From: Dyella tabacisoli
GTDB lineage: Bacteria; Pseudomonadota; Gammaproteobacteria; Xanthomonadales; Rhodanobacteraceae
Direction of reading: 5' to 3'
DNA: 64,000 nucleotides
NCBI RefSeq assembly: GCF_003350925.1
Contig: NZ_KZ857182.1
Coordinates: forward strand, 1-64,000
The notes under the pieces are model-generated. The model saw only the letters and a program-made list of their open reading frames with translations, was not told the origin of the DNA and made no database searches. Of the stretch, positions 1 to 8,859 are shown one piece after another. The number at the start of each line of letters is the position of its first letter. Position 1 is the first letter of the stretch. The position numbers and the translations under genes are program-made.

Positions 1-173
1 CCATTCTACATCGCTTTCCAAGTCCGTCAACACCTGCGTGAAACTTTTTTTCTGCAGTTGTTGCCGGTGAAAGTCCTTCGCGAAGGGCGTGTCAGCGAAG
101 GGGTGTGAATCATAGCCTCCAGCGGCATGGCTGGGAAGGGGGTAAATCGATTTTTATTGCAGCGATGTGTCTG

Positions 174-229
174 GGGATACTCTGATCTATTGGCGCAGGC
201 GGCATGATGCCCATAGATCAGAGCATCCC
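174..229. repeat. Inverted repeat upstream of the DUF192 lipoprotein gene
   Basis: Two 20-nt arms (174-193 and 210-229) match as an inverted repeat at 18 of 20 positions, around a 16-nt centre. It lies 58 bases before the DUF192 start codon. No T-run follows, so a simple Rho-independent terminator is unlikely. It could be a terminator or stabilising hairpin of a gene left of the window, or an operator. Bases 1-173 hold no gene I can support. Confidence 0.6.
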
Positions 230-286
230 TGGCGCCGAGCGCTACACTCTGTAGCGCCCTCCTAACTATAGAGATGCGTCATCTAT

Positions 287-739
287 ATGCTGAAACGACT
301 GCTCGCACCCGCGCTCTTTTTGCTTGCTGGCTGCGCCATGGCGGCGCCGCGCGAATCATCGCCCAACGTGCAACTGCACGGACAACGCTTTTCGGTGGAG
401 TTCGCCATCGACGATGCCAGCCGCGAACGCGGCTTGATGATGCGTACTGAACTTGCCAGCGATCACAGCATGCTGTTTGTGTTTCCAGATAGCTATCCGC
501 GCTCGTTCTGGATGAAGAACACGCTGATCCCGCTGGACATCCTCTTCTTTGATGCCGATCGCAAGTTGGTCTCTATGCAGTTGAATGCATTGCCGTGCAA
601 GGCTGACCCCTGTGCGATTTATCCCAGCGATCAGCCTGCACGCTATGTGCTGGAGCTAGCTGCGGGTACGGCAGGTCGGATTGGCGCTCGTGCCGGCGAC
701 GAGCTGAAGATCGAGGGTGCGACGGGTGCCGTGCACTGA
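287..739 (+). CDS. DUF192 family lipoprotein
   Basis: A 150-residue protein with a lipoprotein signal peptide (lipobox LLAGC, Cys16), so probably anchored in the envelope. Residues about 30-145 are a DUF192 domain: the motifs RGLMMR, FWMKNT and PLDILFFD are typical. The domain's biochemical role is unknown. The gene stands alone on the plus strand. Its last 84 bases overlap a small convergent minus-strand ORF (656-865). Family assignment is firm; function is not. Confidence 0.9.
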   Translation: MLKRLLAPALFLLAGCAMAAPRESSPNVQLHGQRFSVEFAIDDASRERGLMMRTELASDHSMLFVFPDSYPRSFWMKNTLIPLDILFFDADRKLVSMQLNALPCKADPCAIYPSDQPARYVLELAAGTAGRIGARAGDELKIEGATGAVH

Positions 740-865
740 TTGAACCGAAGCCGAATCGGCCAGGTCATGCGTGCAAGGCACGCCGATGCGGTAGGGAATA
801 AGTGATTCGGGACGCAATGTCTCCAAGGCGTCCCAATCATCTTCAAAAGGTATGAATTGCTGCAT
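656..865 (-). CDS. Small conserved-looking hypothetical protein (69 aa)
   Basis: A 69-residue ORF starting MQQFIPFEDDWDALE, preceded by GGAG eight bases before the ATG. The N-terminal 40 residues (acidic/aromatic, with LIPYRIGVPC) read like a genuine small protein. Similar short proteins starting with K/QFIPF-DDWDALE are, as far as I recall, found in Xanthomonadales. The C-terminal 28 residues overlap the 3' end of the DUF192 gene on the other strand, look low-complexity, and may be a read-through tail. No function can be assigned. Confidence 0.5.
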   Translation of the reverse strand: MQQFIPFEDDWDALETLRPESLIPYRIGVPCTHDLADSASVQSVHGTRRTLDLQLVAGTSANPTCRTRS

Positions 866-987
866 GTTCTCTGCTCCGCTGCAAAGCGCTTCGAGTGGAA
901 GCGCAGCAGCATCACAGCAGACGGCACGGTCAACGCGCTGACGTAGCGGGCCGATTCCGGGCAAAAAAGCGGGCAAAACCAGGCGGG

Positions 988-1185
988 TCAGTCGATCTCG
1001 ATCATTTCGAAATCGTCTTTGGTCGCGCCGCAATCAGGGCACGTCCAGGCAGCGGGCACATCCGCCCAACGCGTACCGGGCTCAATGCCTTCATCAGGCA
1101 GGCCCTCGGCTTCGTCATAGATAAAGCCGCAGACGACACACATCCACTTGCTCAGGGCTTTGGTTTCGGTAGAACTCTGACTCAT
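988..1185 (-). CDS. Rubredoxin
   Basis: A 65-residue electron carrier with a single iron bound by four cysteines, seen as CVVC (C16, C19) and CPDC (C49, C52), with the rubredoxin signature [12 protein letters not shown] between. The start was set at the Met 14 residues before the first Cys; the longer frame reaches 1293 but its extra N-terminus is not rubredoxin-like. It is divergent from thiE, 108 bp apart. A short hairpin (886-904, GCGCTTC arms) lies downstream and may end transcription. The redox partner cannot be told from sequence. Confidence 0.93.
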   Translation of the reverse strand: MSQSSTETKALSKWMCVVCGFIYDEAEGLPDEGIEPGTRWADVPAAWTCPDCGATKDDFEMIEID

Positions 1186-1293
1186 TGGCGGGCTGCTTGA
1201 ACGGAATGGAATAGTGCATTCTGGCAATTCGCCCTGCGAAGCGAAAGCGCCGCGAGTGGCTCGCTGCGATATATCCCCCATCCTGGAATCCAA

Positions 1294-1923
1294 ATGACGT
1301 CCGCTCTACTGCGCCATCGAGGCCTTTACATCATCACTGACGGCCCCCGTGACGATCTGCTCGACAAGGTGGCCCAGGCGCTTGCCGGAGGCGCAAAACT
1401 GCTGCAGTACCGCGACAAAAGCGCGGAATCATCGCGCCGCAGCCACGAAGCCGGGGCATTAAAGGATCTTTGCACCGCATATGGCGTACCGATGATCGTC
1501 AATGACGACATTGCCCTGGCCCACGCTATCGGCGCCGATGGTGTCCACCTGGGGGCCAGCGACGGGGAGCTCGCCGCCGCCAGGGCCACGCTGGGTCCTG
1601 GCGCCATTATTGGCGTGTCTTGCTATAACTCGCTGGATCGGGCCAGGGAGCTGGCCGCGGCGGGAGCTGACTACCTCGCGTTTGGCGCGTTCTTCCCCTC
1701 ACCGACCAAGCCACATGCCCCTCGCGCGCCGATTGAACTGCTGCGGCAGAGCGCCGCGCTGGGCTTGCCACGAGTGGCGATTGGCGGCATCACCCCGGAC
1801 AATGGCGCATCGCTAGTACAGGCTGGGGCAGATTATCTTGCTGTGATCTCCGCGGTATTTGGCGCTGCCGATGTCCGTGCCGCCGCACAGCGATTCACCG
1901 ACCTCTACTCTGTTGCCGATTGA
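1294..1923 (+). CDS. thiE: Thiamine-phosphate synthase ThiE
   Basis: 209 residues. ThiE joins HMP-pyrophosphate to the thiazole phosphate carboxylate to give thiamine phosphate, releasing PPi, in the cytoplasm. Family motifs occur in order: [35 protein letters not shown] and AIGGIT, which form the TIM barrel and the diphosphate-binding loop. It probably shares a transcript with hemL, whose start is 33 bp downstream. The partner gene thiC lies 37 kb away on the other strand under a TPP riboswitch; I see no riboswitch upstream of thiE. Confidence 0.95.
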   Translation: MTSALLRHRGLYIITDGPRDDLLDKVAQALAGGAKLLQYRDKSAESSRRSHEAGALKDLCTAYGVPMIVNDDIALAHAIGADGVHLGASDGELAAARATLGPGAIIGVSCYNSLDRARELAAAGADYLAFGAFFPSPTKPHAPRAPIELLRQSAALGLPRVAIGGITPDNGASLVQAGADYLAVISAVFGAADVRAAAQRFTDLYSVAD

Positions 1924-1955
1924 TCCATCCGTCTCTTATTTCCATGGAACCCACG

Positions 1956-3242
<1,287 letters not shown>

Positions 3243-3249
3243 CGACACC

Positions 3250-4110
3250 GTGATGAGCCGCGCCACGCCTCCTTCGGCGCTCCATCCAGCAGCGGGTGCC
3301 GCCTGGCGCGCCCGCTGGTTTCACATCATCTTCAATCACGACGATGCCCCTGGGCGACTGTTCGATGTGGTGTTGATCGTTGCGATCCTCTCCAGTGTCA
3401 TCGTGTCGGTACTCGATTCGGTCGCCAGCCTGCATGACAGGCTGGCCACGATGTTTTATGTACTGGAGTGGGTATTCACCCTCGCCTTTACGTTGGAGCT
3501 GATTCTGCGCATTGCCGTGGTCGATCGGCCATGGCGTTACTTGCGCAGTTTCTTCGGTATCGTCGATCTGCTCGCCGTCTTGCCGAGCTATCTAAGCCTG
3601 TTCTTTATCGGCAGTCAGTATCTGGTGGTGATTCGCGCGCTGCGCATCTTGCGGATTTTTCGCATTCTCAAGATGACGCGCTATGTCGGCGAAGCGAATC
3701 TGCTGTGGACCACGTTGCTGCGCAGTCGCCGCAAGATTCTCATCTTTATCAGCACCATCATGACCCTGGTGCTGATCTTCGGTGCGCTGATGTACTTGAT
3801 CGAGGGACCGCAAAACGGTTTCAGCAGCATTCCGCGCTCGATGTACTGGGCGATCGTGACGATGACGACCGTCGGCTTCGGCGATATCACGCCGTACACC
3901 GTGCTGGGCCAGATGCTGACATCGCTAATCATGCTGGTCGGCTACAGCATCATCGCCATACCGACCGGCATTTTCGCCGTCGAGCTGGCCGCAGGCATAC
4001 GTGAAACACAGAAAACCGCATGCCCCTCTTGCGGCTTGAGCGAACATTCAAGCGACGCTCGCTACTGCCGCGGCTGCGGCACGTCGCTCGATTCCAACCT
4101 CACGCCATAA
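3250..4110 (+). CDS. Voltage-gated potassium channel with C-terminal zinc ribbon
   Basis: 286 residues, six-helix Kv-type inner-membrane channel. S4 has basic residues at every third position (R129, R132, R135, R138, K141 in RALRILRIFRILK). The pore loop holds the K+ selectivity filter TVGFGD at 207-212. The C-terminal 30 residues form a rubredoxin-like zinc ribbon (CPSC 258-261, CRGC 273-276), a cytoplasmic addition. The first codon is GTG at 3250; an ATG follows directly at 3253. It lies 7 bp after hemL, probably co-transcribed, and is convergent with argD. Confidence 0.9.
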   Translation: MMSRATPPSALHPAAGAAWRARWFHIIFNHDDAPGRLFDVVLIVAILSSVIVSVLDSVASLHDRLATMFYVLEWVFTLAFTLELILRIAVVDRPWRYLRSFFGIVDLLAVLPSYLSLFFIGSQYLVVIRALRILRIFRILKMTRYVGEANLLWTTLLRSRRKILIFISTIMTLVLIFGALMYLIEGPQNGFSSIPRSMYWAIVTMTTVGFGDITPYTVLGQMLTSLIMLVGYSIIAIPTGIFAVELAAGIRETQKTACPSCGLSEHSSDARYCRGCGTSLDSNLTP

Positions 4111-4128
4111 ACTGCCGGGTGACTGGTA

Positions 4129-5379
4129 TCAGCCGGCTACGAAAGCCGCCAACGCGGCATGCAGCCGGCGCAAACCCTCGGCGACATCGGCATCGCCGAT
4201 GTTCAACGGCGGCACAAAACGCAATACATCCGGCCCAGCTTGCAGCACCAGCAAACCATGTGCAGCGGCCTGCTCCAGAATGGCCCCCGCCTTGCCTTTA
4301 TGAGCATCGGCCAACACGGCGCCCAGCATCAGGCCGCGACCGCGCACTTGGGCGAACAGTCCGAATTCGGCATCGATAGCGGCGAGACCGTCCTGTAGCG
4401 CCTGCGATTGTTTTGCCACATTCGCCAACAGCTCGGGCGAGGACAACTTGGACAATGCAACACGGGCTACCGCCGCGGCCATGGGATTGCCACCGAACGT
4501 GGTGCCGTGGGCACCGAACTGCATCACCTCGGCCACCTTGGGGCCCGCCAGCATCGCGCCGATCGGAAAGCCGCAGCCAAGCGCCTTGGCCAGGGTCACG
4601 ATGTCCGGGATCACGCCATCTTGCACGTAGGCGAACAACGTTCCAGTACGGCCCATGCCGCACTGGATTTCGTCCAGCACCAACAGCGCATCGTGCTTAT
4701 CGCACAGCTCGCGCACACGCTTGAGGAACCCCGGTGCCGCCGGCAACACCCCGCCCTCGCCCTGCACCGGCTCCAGCATCACGGCGGCCACATCGCCGTG
4801 CGCAAACGCAGCCTCCAACGCAGCCTCGTCGTTGAAATCGAGATAGCGGAAACCGCCCGGCAACGGCTCGTAGCCTTCCTGATACTTCGGTTGCGCGGTG
4901 GCGGTGACGGCGGCCAGGGTGCGGCCATGAAAGGAACCGCGGAAGGTGACGATGACTCGCTGTTCCGGCGCACGCCCCTTTGAGGCGGCCCACTTGCGCA
5001 CCAGCTTGATCGTCGCCTCGTTGGCCTCGCTGCCGGAATTGCACAAGAACACCCGTTCGGCAAAGCCCGACGCGGTGACCAGCTCCTCGGCCAGGCGCAG
5101 CGGCGGCTCGGAGTAGAACACGTTACTGGCATGCCACAGCTTGTGTGCCTGCGTCGTAAGCGCTTCAAGCAGATCAGGGTCTTGATGGCCGAGCGCATTG
5201 ACGGCGATACCCGCGCCAAAGTCCACGTAGTCGCGCCCTTGCGTGTCCCAAACCCGCGCGCCCTTGCCGTGATCCAGCACCAGTTCGCGCGGTCGATAGA
5301 TCGGCAGCCAGTAGCGCTTGCCCAGATCAATCAGCGGCTGGTCGATCGGCGGCTGAGCGGGACGGTCTTGCGAATGCAT
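4129..5379 (-). CDS. argD: Acetylornithine/succinyldiaminopimelate aminotransferase-type ArgD
   Basis: 416 residues, class III PLP aminotransferase. Expected reaction: N-acetylglutamate-5-semialdehyde to N-acetylornithine in arginine synthesis (some homologues also serve lysine synthesis). Motifs: NSGSEANEATIKLVRK, FHGRTLAAVTAT, LVLDEIQCGMGRTG and TLAKALGCGFPIGAM with the PLP lysine. I placed the start at MHSQDRPAQ because GGAG lies seven bases upstream; the frame extends to 5490 without family similarity. Its promoter shares the 5380-5748 region with the amyloid operon, divergently. Related class III enzymes (AstC, GabT) are less likely. Confidence 0.88.
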   Translation of the reverse strand: MHSQDRPAQPPIDQPLIDLGKRYWLPIYRPRELVLDHGKGARVWDTQGRDYVDFGAGIAVNALGHQDPDLLEALTTQAHKLWHASNVFYSEPPLRLAEELVTASGFAERVFLCNSGSEANEATIKLVRKWAASKGRAPEQRVIVTFRGSFHGRTLAAVTATAQPKYQEGYEPLPGGFRYLDFNDEAALEAAFAHGDVAAVMLEPVQGEGGVLPAAPGFLKRVRELCDKHDALLVLDEIQCGMGRTGTLFAYVQDGVIPDIVTLAKALGCGFPIGAMLAGPKVAEVMQFGAHGTTFGGNPMAAAVARVALSKLSSPELLANVAKQSQALQDGLAAIDAEFGLFAQVRGRGLMLGAVLADAHKGKAGAILEQAAAHGLLVLQAGPDVLRFVPPLNIGDADVAEGLRRLHAALAAFVAG

Positions 5380-5507
5380 GTCGTACTCCAGGCATGGCCA
5401 TGCGGCGATGCCAAAAGGTTGGCTGGGGAGTTGTCGCCGATGGTGCGCGACGCGGGTGTGCATCGTAAAACCTGATGCGGCGGTTTGCACGGAGCGGCGG
5501 CGCCCGT

Positions 5508-5616
5508 TGTAACGGACCGACGCACTGTATCGACACCGTTACACCCCTTGCCAAGCGGTTAACAGCGCCATCTGCCTCGTGCCAGTGAGCGCGCCAAGGC
5601 CAGCGTAGTTGTAACG
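5508..5616. promoter_or_regulatory. Candidate enhancer sites (three TGTAACG motifs) upstream of the sigma-54 promoter
   Basis: The 7-mer TGTAACG occurs at 5508-5514 and 5610-5616 and as its reverse complement at 5537-5543. The first two copies in order form an inverted pair with a 22-bp spacer. They lie about 80-190 bp upstream of the -12 element, the normal distance for activator sites of sigma-54 enhancer-binding proteins. Assigning them to the regulator at 11195-12541 is inference; they could instead serve the divergent argD. Confidence 0.4.
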
Positions 5617-5691
5617 CATGCAGCAGGGGCTATGCCTGATCCATGCATTGAACTAGCCGCGCAAGGCCCGCCATAGGCGCATTTTCAATCG

Positions 5692-5708
5692 TTGGCACGG
5701 CGATTGCC
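5692..5708 (+). promoter_or_regulatory. Sigma-54 (RpoN) promoter of the amyloid-like operon
   Basis: TTGGCACGGCGATTGCC matches the consensus TGGCACG-N4-TTGC without mismatch. The invariant GG (5694-5695) and GC (5706-5707) are spaced correctly. Predicted transcription start is near 5719, some 30 bases before the first ATG (5749). A sigma-54 activator gene lies at the far end of the same locus. Confidence 0.85.
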
Positions 5709-5748
5709 ATAAACCTTATGAGACGGAAAGGGGAAAAGGGGAATCACC

Positions 5749-6273
5749 ATGGACCATTCACACTGGCCATTTGCGCGCCGCCGTTCTGCGACCGCCGCAT
5801 TCGTGTGCCTGATCGGCACGATGCTGATCGGAGCACCCGTTCAAGCACAGGTAGGTAATACCGTATATGAGGCCGTAAACGCCCGACCCGGTGACATCGT
5901 GCTACAGCGCAATGTCGCCCCGCGTATCGCCTATCGCACCAGTTCGCCAGGCATGGCCGAGATCGTCGATCCCTCGCCACGCTCGCAGATAGCCCAGACA
6001 CTCGGCACCAACGAGCTGTCGGACGCGGACTATTCCAGCATGGGTGCGGGCACGACCCTCAACAGCAGCCAACAGACCTCGGTGGCAAGCGCAGTCGGCA
6101 ACGCACTAGGCCACACCTTAGGCGCAGGCCCAGGCAACCAGGGCATCGGCGGCAACATGATGGCCGGCCCGATGGGCGCCATAAGCGGCACGACTCGTGG
6201 TGTCGGTGACCAGGTCACCGGGGCGCTGGCGCAACTTCCCATGCTCAGCCAACCGCCTAGCGTCGGACATTGA
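5749..6273 (+). CDS. Secreted hypothetical protein, first gene of Fap-like operon
   Basis: 174 residues with a Sec signal peptide (hydrophobic 14-30, likely cleavage after PVQA). No family is recognised. The mature part has the segment ELSDADYSSMGAG (residues 89-101), which resembles a double-glycine-type leader and closely matches a segment in the fifth operon protein. The C-terminal 70 residues are Gly/Ala/Met-rich and low in charge. AGGGG lies before the start. It is the first gene after the sigma-54 promoter, with the next gene 11 bp downstream. By position it could be an assembly factor or minor component; that is inference. Confidence 0.75.
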   Translation: MDHSHWPFARRRSATAAFVCLIGTMLIGAPVQAQVGNTVYEAVNARPGDIVLQRNVAPRIAYRTSSPGMAEIVDPSPRSQIAQTLGTNELSDADYSSMGAGTTLNSSQQTSVASAVGNALGHTLGAGPGNQGIGGNMMAGPMGAISGTTRGVGDQVTGALAQLPMLSQPPSVGH

Positions 6274-6284
6274 GGCATCGACTC

Positions 6285-6923
6285 ATGAAACTCACTGCAC
6301 GAAACGCGTGCACGTCGGGCCTGCTCGCCCTGGCTTTCGCCAGCGCCGGCACACCTGCCGCTGCAGCCGACGATTACACCGCGATGCTGGGCTATCTCAA
6401 CAGCCGCATCGACGGCCAGGCCTTTCAAAATACCCATGGCGCCAGCGCGGTGAACATGGCCGCAGGCGATTTGAATCTGCAGGCCAACCTGCGCGCGTTC
6501 GCCAGCGGCGAGTACGCACAAACCGTCATCTACTCGTTGCAACAGCAGCGCAATAACCACTACGACACACCACTGACCGCGACCGCCAGCATCGGCGGCG
6601 CGGCCTACGCGGGCGGGCAAGGGCTCGCCTCAATCAATCAGGCCAGCGGCAGCGGCAATGCCGAGCTCAATGTCATTACGGCGACGTTGGCCAACCAGGG
6701 CATACGCGAGGCGACGGACGTCAGTCTGTCGACCGCCGTCTCAGCGTCGGCAGGGGAGCAGTCCACCAAGAACCCACATACGCAATCGGGCGGTACGCGC
6801 AGCGTCGCGGTGGAGTCGTCCGCTTTGCAAGGGTTTCAAGGTGTGCTGCAACTCAATCAGATCGCGGGGTCGGGCAATGCCACGGGCAATCTTTTGTTGC
6901 TCACGGCACCACCTTCGCGTTGA
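6285..6923 (+). CDS. Fap-like amyloid minor subunit (FapB-like, putative)
   Basis: 212 residues with a signal peptide ending near AAAA-DD (28-30). The mature chain holds three degenerate repeats of about 35 residues (about 39-73, 99-134, 174-206) sharing a core of hydrophobic-N-x-A-x-G-x-x-N: AVNMAAGDLNLQAN, SINQASGSGNAELN, QLNQIAGSGNATGN. This Asn/Gly/Ala-rich pattern matches the beta-strand repeats of FapB/FapC fibre subunits. The ATG at 6285 has GAGG upstream; the frame opens slightly earlier. Secretion through the downstream FapF-like pore is expected. The choice of minor subunit rests on weaker repeats than in the next gene. Confidence 0.65.
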   Translation: MKLTARNACTSGLLALAFASAGTPAAAADDYTAMLGYLNSRIDGQAFQNTHGASAVNMAAGDLNLQANLRAFASGEYAQTVIYSLQQQRNNHYDTPLTATASIGGAAYAGGQGLASINQASGSGNAELNVITATLANQGIREATDVSLSTAVSASAGEQSTKNPHTQSGGTRSVAVESSALQGFQGVLQLNQIAGSGNATGNLLLLTAPPSR

Positions 6924-6958
6924 ACACAATCGACTGTTGAAATAAGTGAGGACACACC

Positions 6959-7924
6959 ATGAACGCGAATCTGAAACGGACCATGATCGCACTGGCCGTA
7001 GCCGCCCTGTTCAGTACTTCGATGGCCTATGCGCAAGAGCGCGGCGATGGCGAGCACAGCACCTCGGTAGAGATCAACAAGAAGGTCTCGCTGCGCGCCA
7101 GAACCCACGTCGATGCCGATATCGATATCAAAGCCAAGATTGCGGTGAACTCGGTAGCCATTGGGCTGGCCGATACCACCCAATCGATTCATGACAACGA
7201 GACCTACAACAAGAACCTGACGAACACCGCTTCGATCGACGACAACGCCGCGATGGGTGTGCAAGGCAATATCGGCGCGAACGTGGCAGCCGGCGACAAC
7301 AACGCACAGAGCAACTCTGGCGCGATTGCCGCTACCGACGCCAGCTTTGCTTTTGGTGGCGGAGGCGGCGGGGATCTTCTGGGTATCAGCCCGAACTGCA
7401 ATGGCAAGTGCGGCGGCGGCGGTAAAAACGATCCACAAGCCGGCGGCATGGCTGATGCCGAAGTGTTCACCCGCCAGACTGGCAAAGACAACTTCGTCGA
7501 TAACGACGGCTCGGTGAATTCGGCCAGCATCGACGGCAATGCCTTTGAAAATGCCAAGGGCAACATCGGTGTCAACGTTGCTGCGGGCGACAACAACGAG
7601 CAGTCAAATTCGCTCGCTGCCGCAAGCGCGACCAACAGTGTCTACTCCACTGCAACGGCCAGCACGGATCAGAAGTCGCACGACAATACAGTTCACAATG
7701 ACCCGCTTGAGCTGGGCTACAAAGAGCTGTGGCAGTACGACTGTGAAGACCATAGCCTCACTCACACTGTGACCTACACCTACAGCCCGTTGAGCAACAC
7801 CGCGAGCCTGGGTGGCAATGCGTTTGAGAACGCCCAGGGCAACGTCGGCGTGAACATCGCATCGGGTACCGGCAACTTGCAATCCAACAGCCTGTCGATG
7901 GCAGTCGCCAGCGCCTCGCATTGA
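6959..7924 (+). CDS. Fap-like amyloid major subunit (FapC-like, putative)
   Basis: 321 residues with a signal peptide (cleavage near AYA-Q26). Three repeats of about 35 residues at 89-123, 187-221 and 280-314 share NxAS-[IL]-x-GNAFENAxGN-[IV]-GVN plus AAGDNNxQSNSL. They are separated by long linkers: the first holds a poly-Gly run and NCNGKC (147-151), the second an acidic/aromatic stretch with one Cys. Repeats split by variable linkers and ending near the C-terminus are the layout of FapC, the major fibre subunit of Pseudomonas. GTGAGG precedes the ATG. It is followed by a strong hairpin (8001-8040). Confidence 0.75.
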   Translation: MNANLKRTMIALAVAALFSTSMAYAQERGDGEHSTSVEINKKVSLRARTHVDADIDIKAKIAVNSVAIGLADTTQSIHDNETYNKNLTNTASIDDNAAMGVQGNIGANVAAGDNNAQSNSGAIAATDASFAFGGGGGGDLLGISPNCNGKCGGGGKNDPQAGGMADAEVFTRQTGKDNFVDNDGSVNSASIDGNAFENAKGNIGVNVAAGDNNEQSNSLAAASATNSVYSTATASTDQKSHDNTVHNDPLELGYKELWQYDCEDHSLTHTVTYTYSPLSNTASLGGNAFENAQGNVGVNIASGTGNLQSNSLSMAVASASH

Positions 7925-8000
7925 TGGCTCTGCAAAATCAACCCGCCACTTGGCGGAAACGAGGGCGGTAACCCAGCAGTGCTGTTGCTGGGGTACCTCT

Positions 8001-8040
8001 GGAAGCCCCCGACCCGTCCCCTGCGGGCCGGGGGTCTTCC
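8001..8040 (+). terminator. Intra-operon hairpin after the major subunit gene
   Basis: A near-perfect stem: left arm GGAAGCCCCCG (8001-8011) pairs with right arm CGGGGGTCTTCC (8029-8040), with CCCG/CGGG extending inward. It lies between the major subunit and the C39 peptidase gene. Only a short pyrimidine run follows, so it may act as a partial terminator or as a 3' end that stabilises the subunit mRNA. Either would keep subunit expression above that of the biogenesis genes. Confidence 0.6.
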
Positions 8041-8060
8041 TTCGGCAGGGGAGATCTCGG

Positions 8061-8801
8061 ATGAAACGCCTCATGACAACCAACGCACGACGCTACTTAA
8101 GCCTGATGATTTCAAGTGCGTGCTTGCTAGGCACGCTCTGCATCGCCAGCGTGCATGTTGCAAGCGCCAGCGATGTGAGTTTCAGCGGTGTGCTGCCCAA
8201 CGGCAATCTGTATGTCGGCCACCTGCAAAGCATGCAAGAAGAGCGCTACCGCAACATGGTGCGCCAGCATACCGATTACAGTTGCGGCGCGGCAGCGCTT
8301 GCCACGGTGCTTCGCTATGCCTACCACCTGGACGTGAATGAAAACACCGTCATCCAGGGGATGATGGGTGTGGCCGACCCGGCGGTGGTGAAACAGCGCG
8401 GGTTCTCGCTGCTGGACATCAAACGCTATGTGGAATCGATCGGCTTGCGCGGCCGCGGCTATCGCGTGGACGAAGGACGCCTGCGCAGCTTGCGTGTGCC
8501 AGGCCTGGTACTGATGGATGTGAACGGCTTCCGCCATTTCGTCGTGCTCAAGCAGATTCGCAACGAAACCGTTGAGCTTGCCGATCCGATGCTCGGCAAC
8601 CGCAGCATGGCTTTAGCCGATTTCATGAAAGGCTGGAATTCGCGCGCGGTATTCGTCGTGATCGGTAGTGACTTCGATCGCAACACCGTGCTGCTTCAAC
8701 CTGTAACCAAGCCGAGCGCGCGCGCGCTATTCGCCCGCCAAGGCCCGATCACCGATGCCGAGCTGCTCGACTTCGGTTTTACCCATGCTGATTTTTTCTA
8801 G
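8061..8801 (+). CDS. C39 family cysteine peptidase (FapD-like)
   Basis: 246 residues with a Sec signal peptide, so periplasmic, unlike C39 domains fused to ABC exporters. The catalytic triad of family C39 is visible: Cys in YSCGAAALATVL, His in FRHFVVL and Asp in LADPMLGN. Its place between fibre subunits and pore matches FapD in fap operons. GGGGAG lies seven bases before the ATG; the open frame extends to 7950 without signal-peptide character. The last codons (ADFF) are echoed by a tandem copy of GCTGATTTTT just after the stop. Substrates may be operon proteins carrying ELSD-type segments (inference). Confidence 0.85.
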   Translation: MKRLMTTNARRYLSLMISSACLLGTLCIASVHVASASDVSFSGVLPNGNLYVGHLQSMQEERYRNMVRQHTDYSCGAAALATVLRYAYHLDVNENTVIQGMMGVADPAVVKQRGFSLLDIKRYVESIGLRGRGYRVDEGRLRSLRVPGLVLMDVNGFRHFVVLKQIRNETVELADPMLGNRSMALADFMKGWNSRAVFVVIGSDFDRNTVLLQPVTKPSARALFARQGPITDAELLDFGFTHADFF

Positions 8802-8859
8802 GCTGATTTTTCCCAGGCCCGATTTCTTCGAGCACCCTCTTTATAAAGGACGCGCAACG

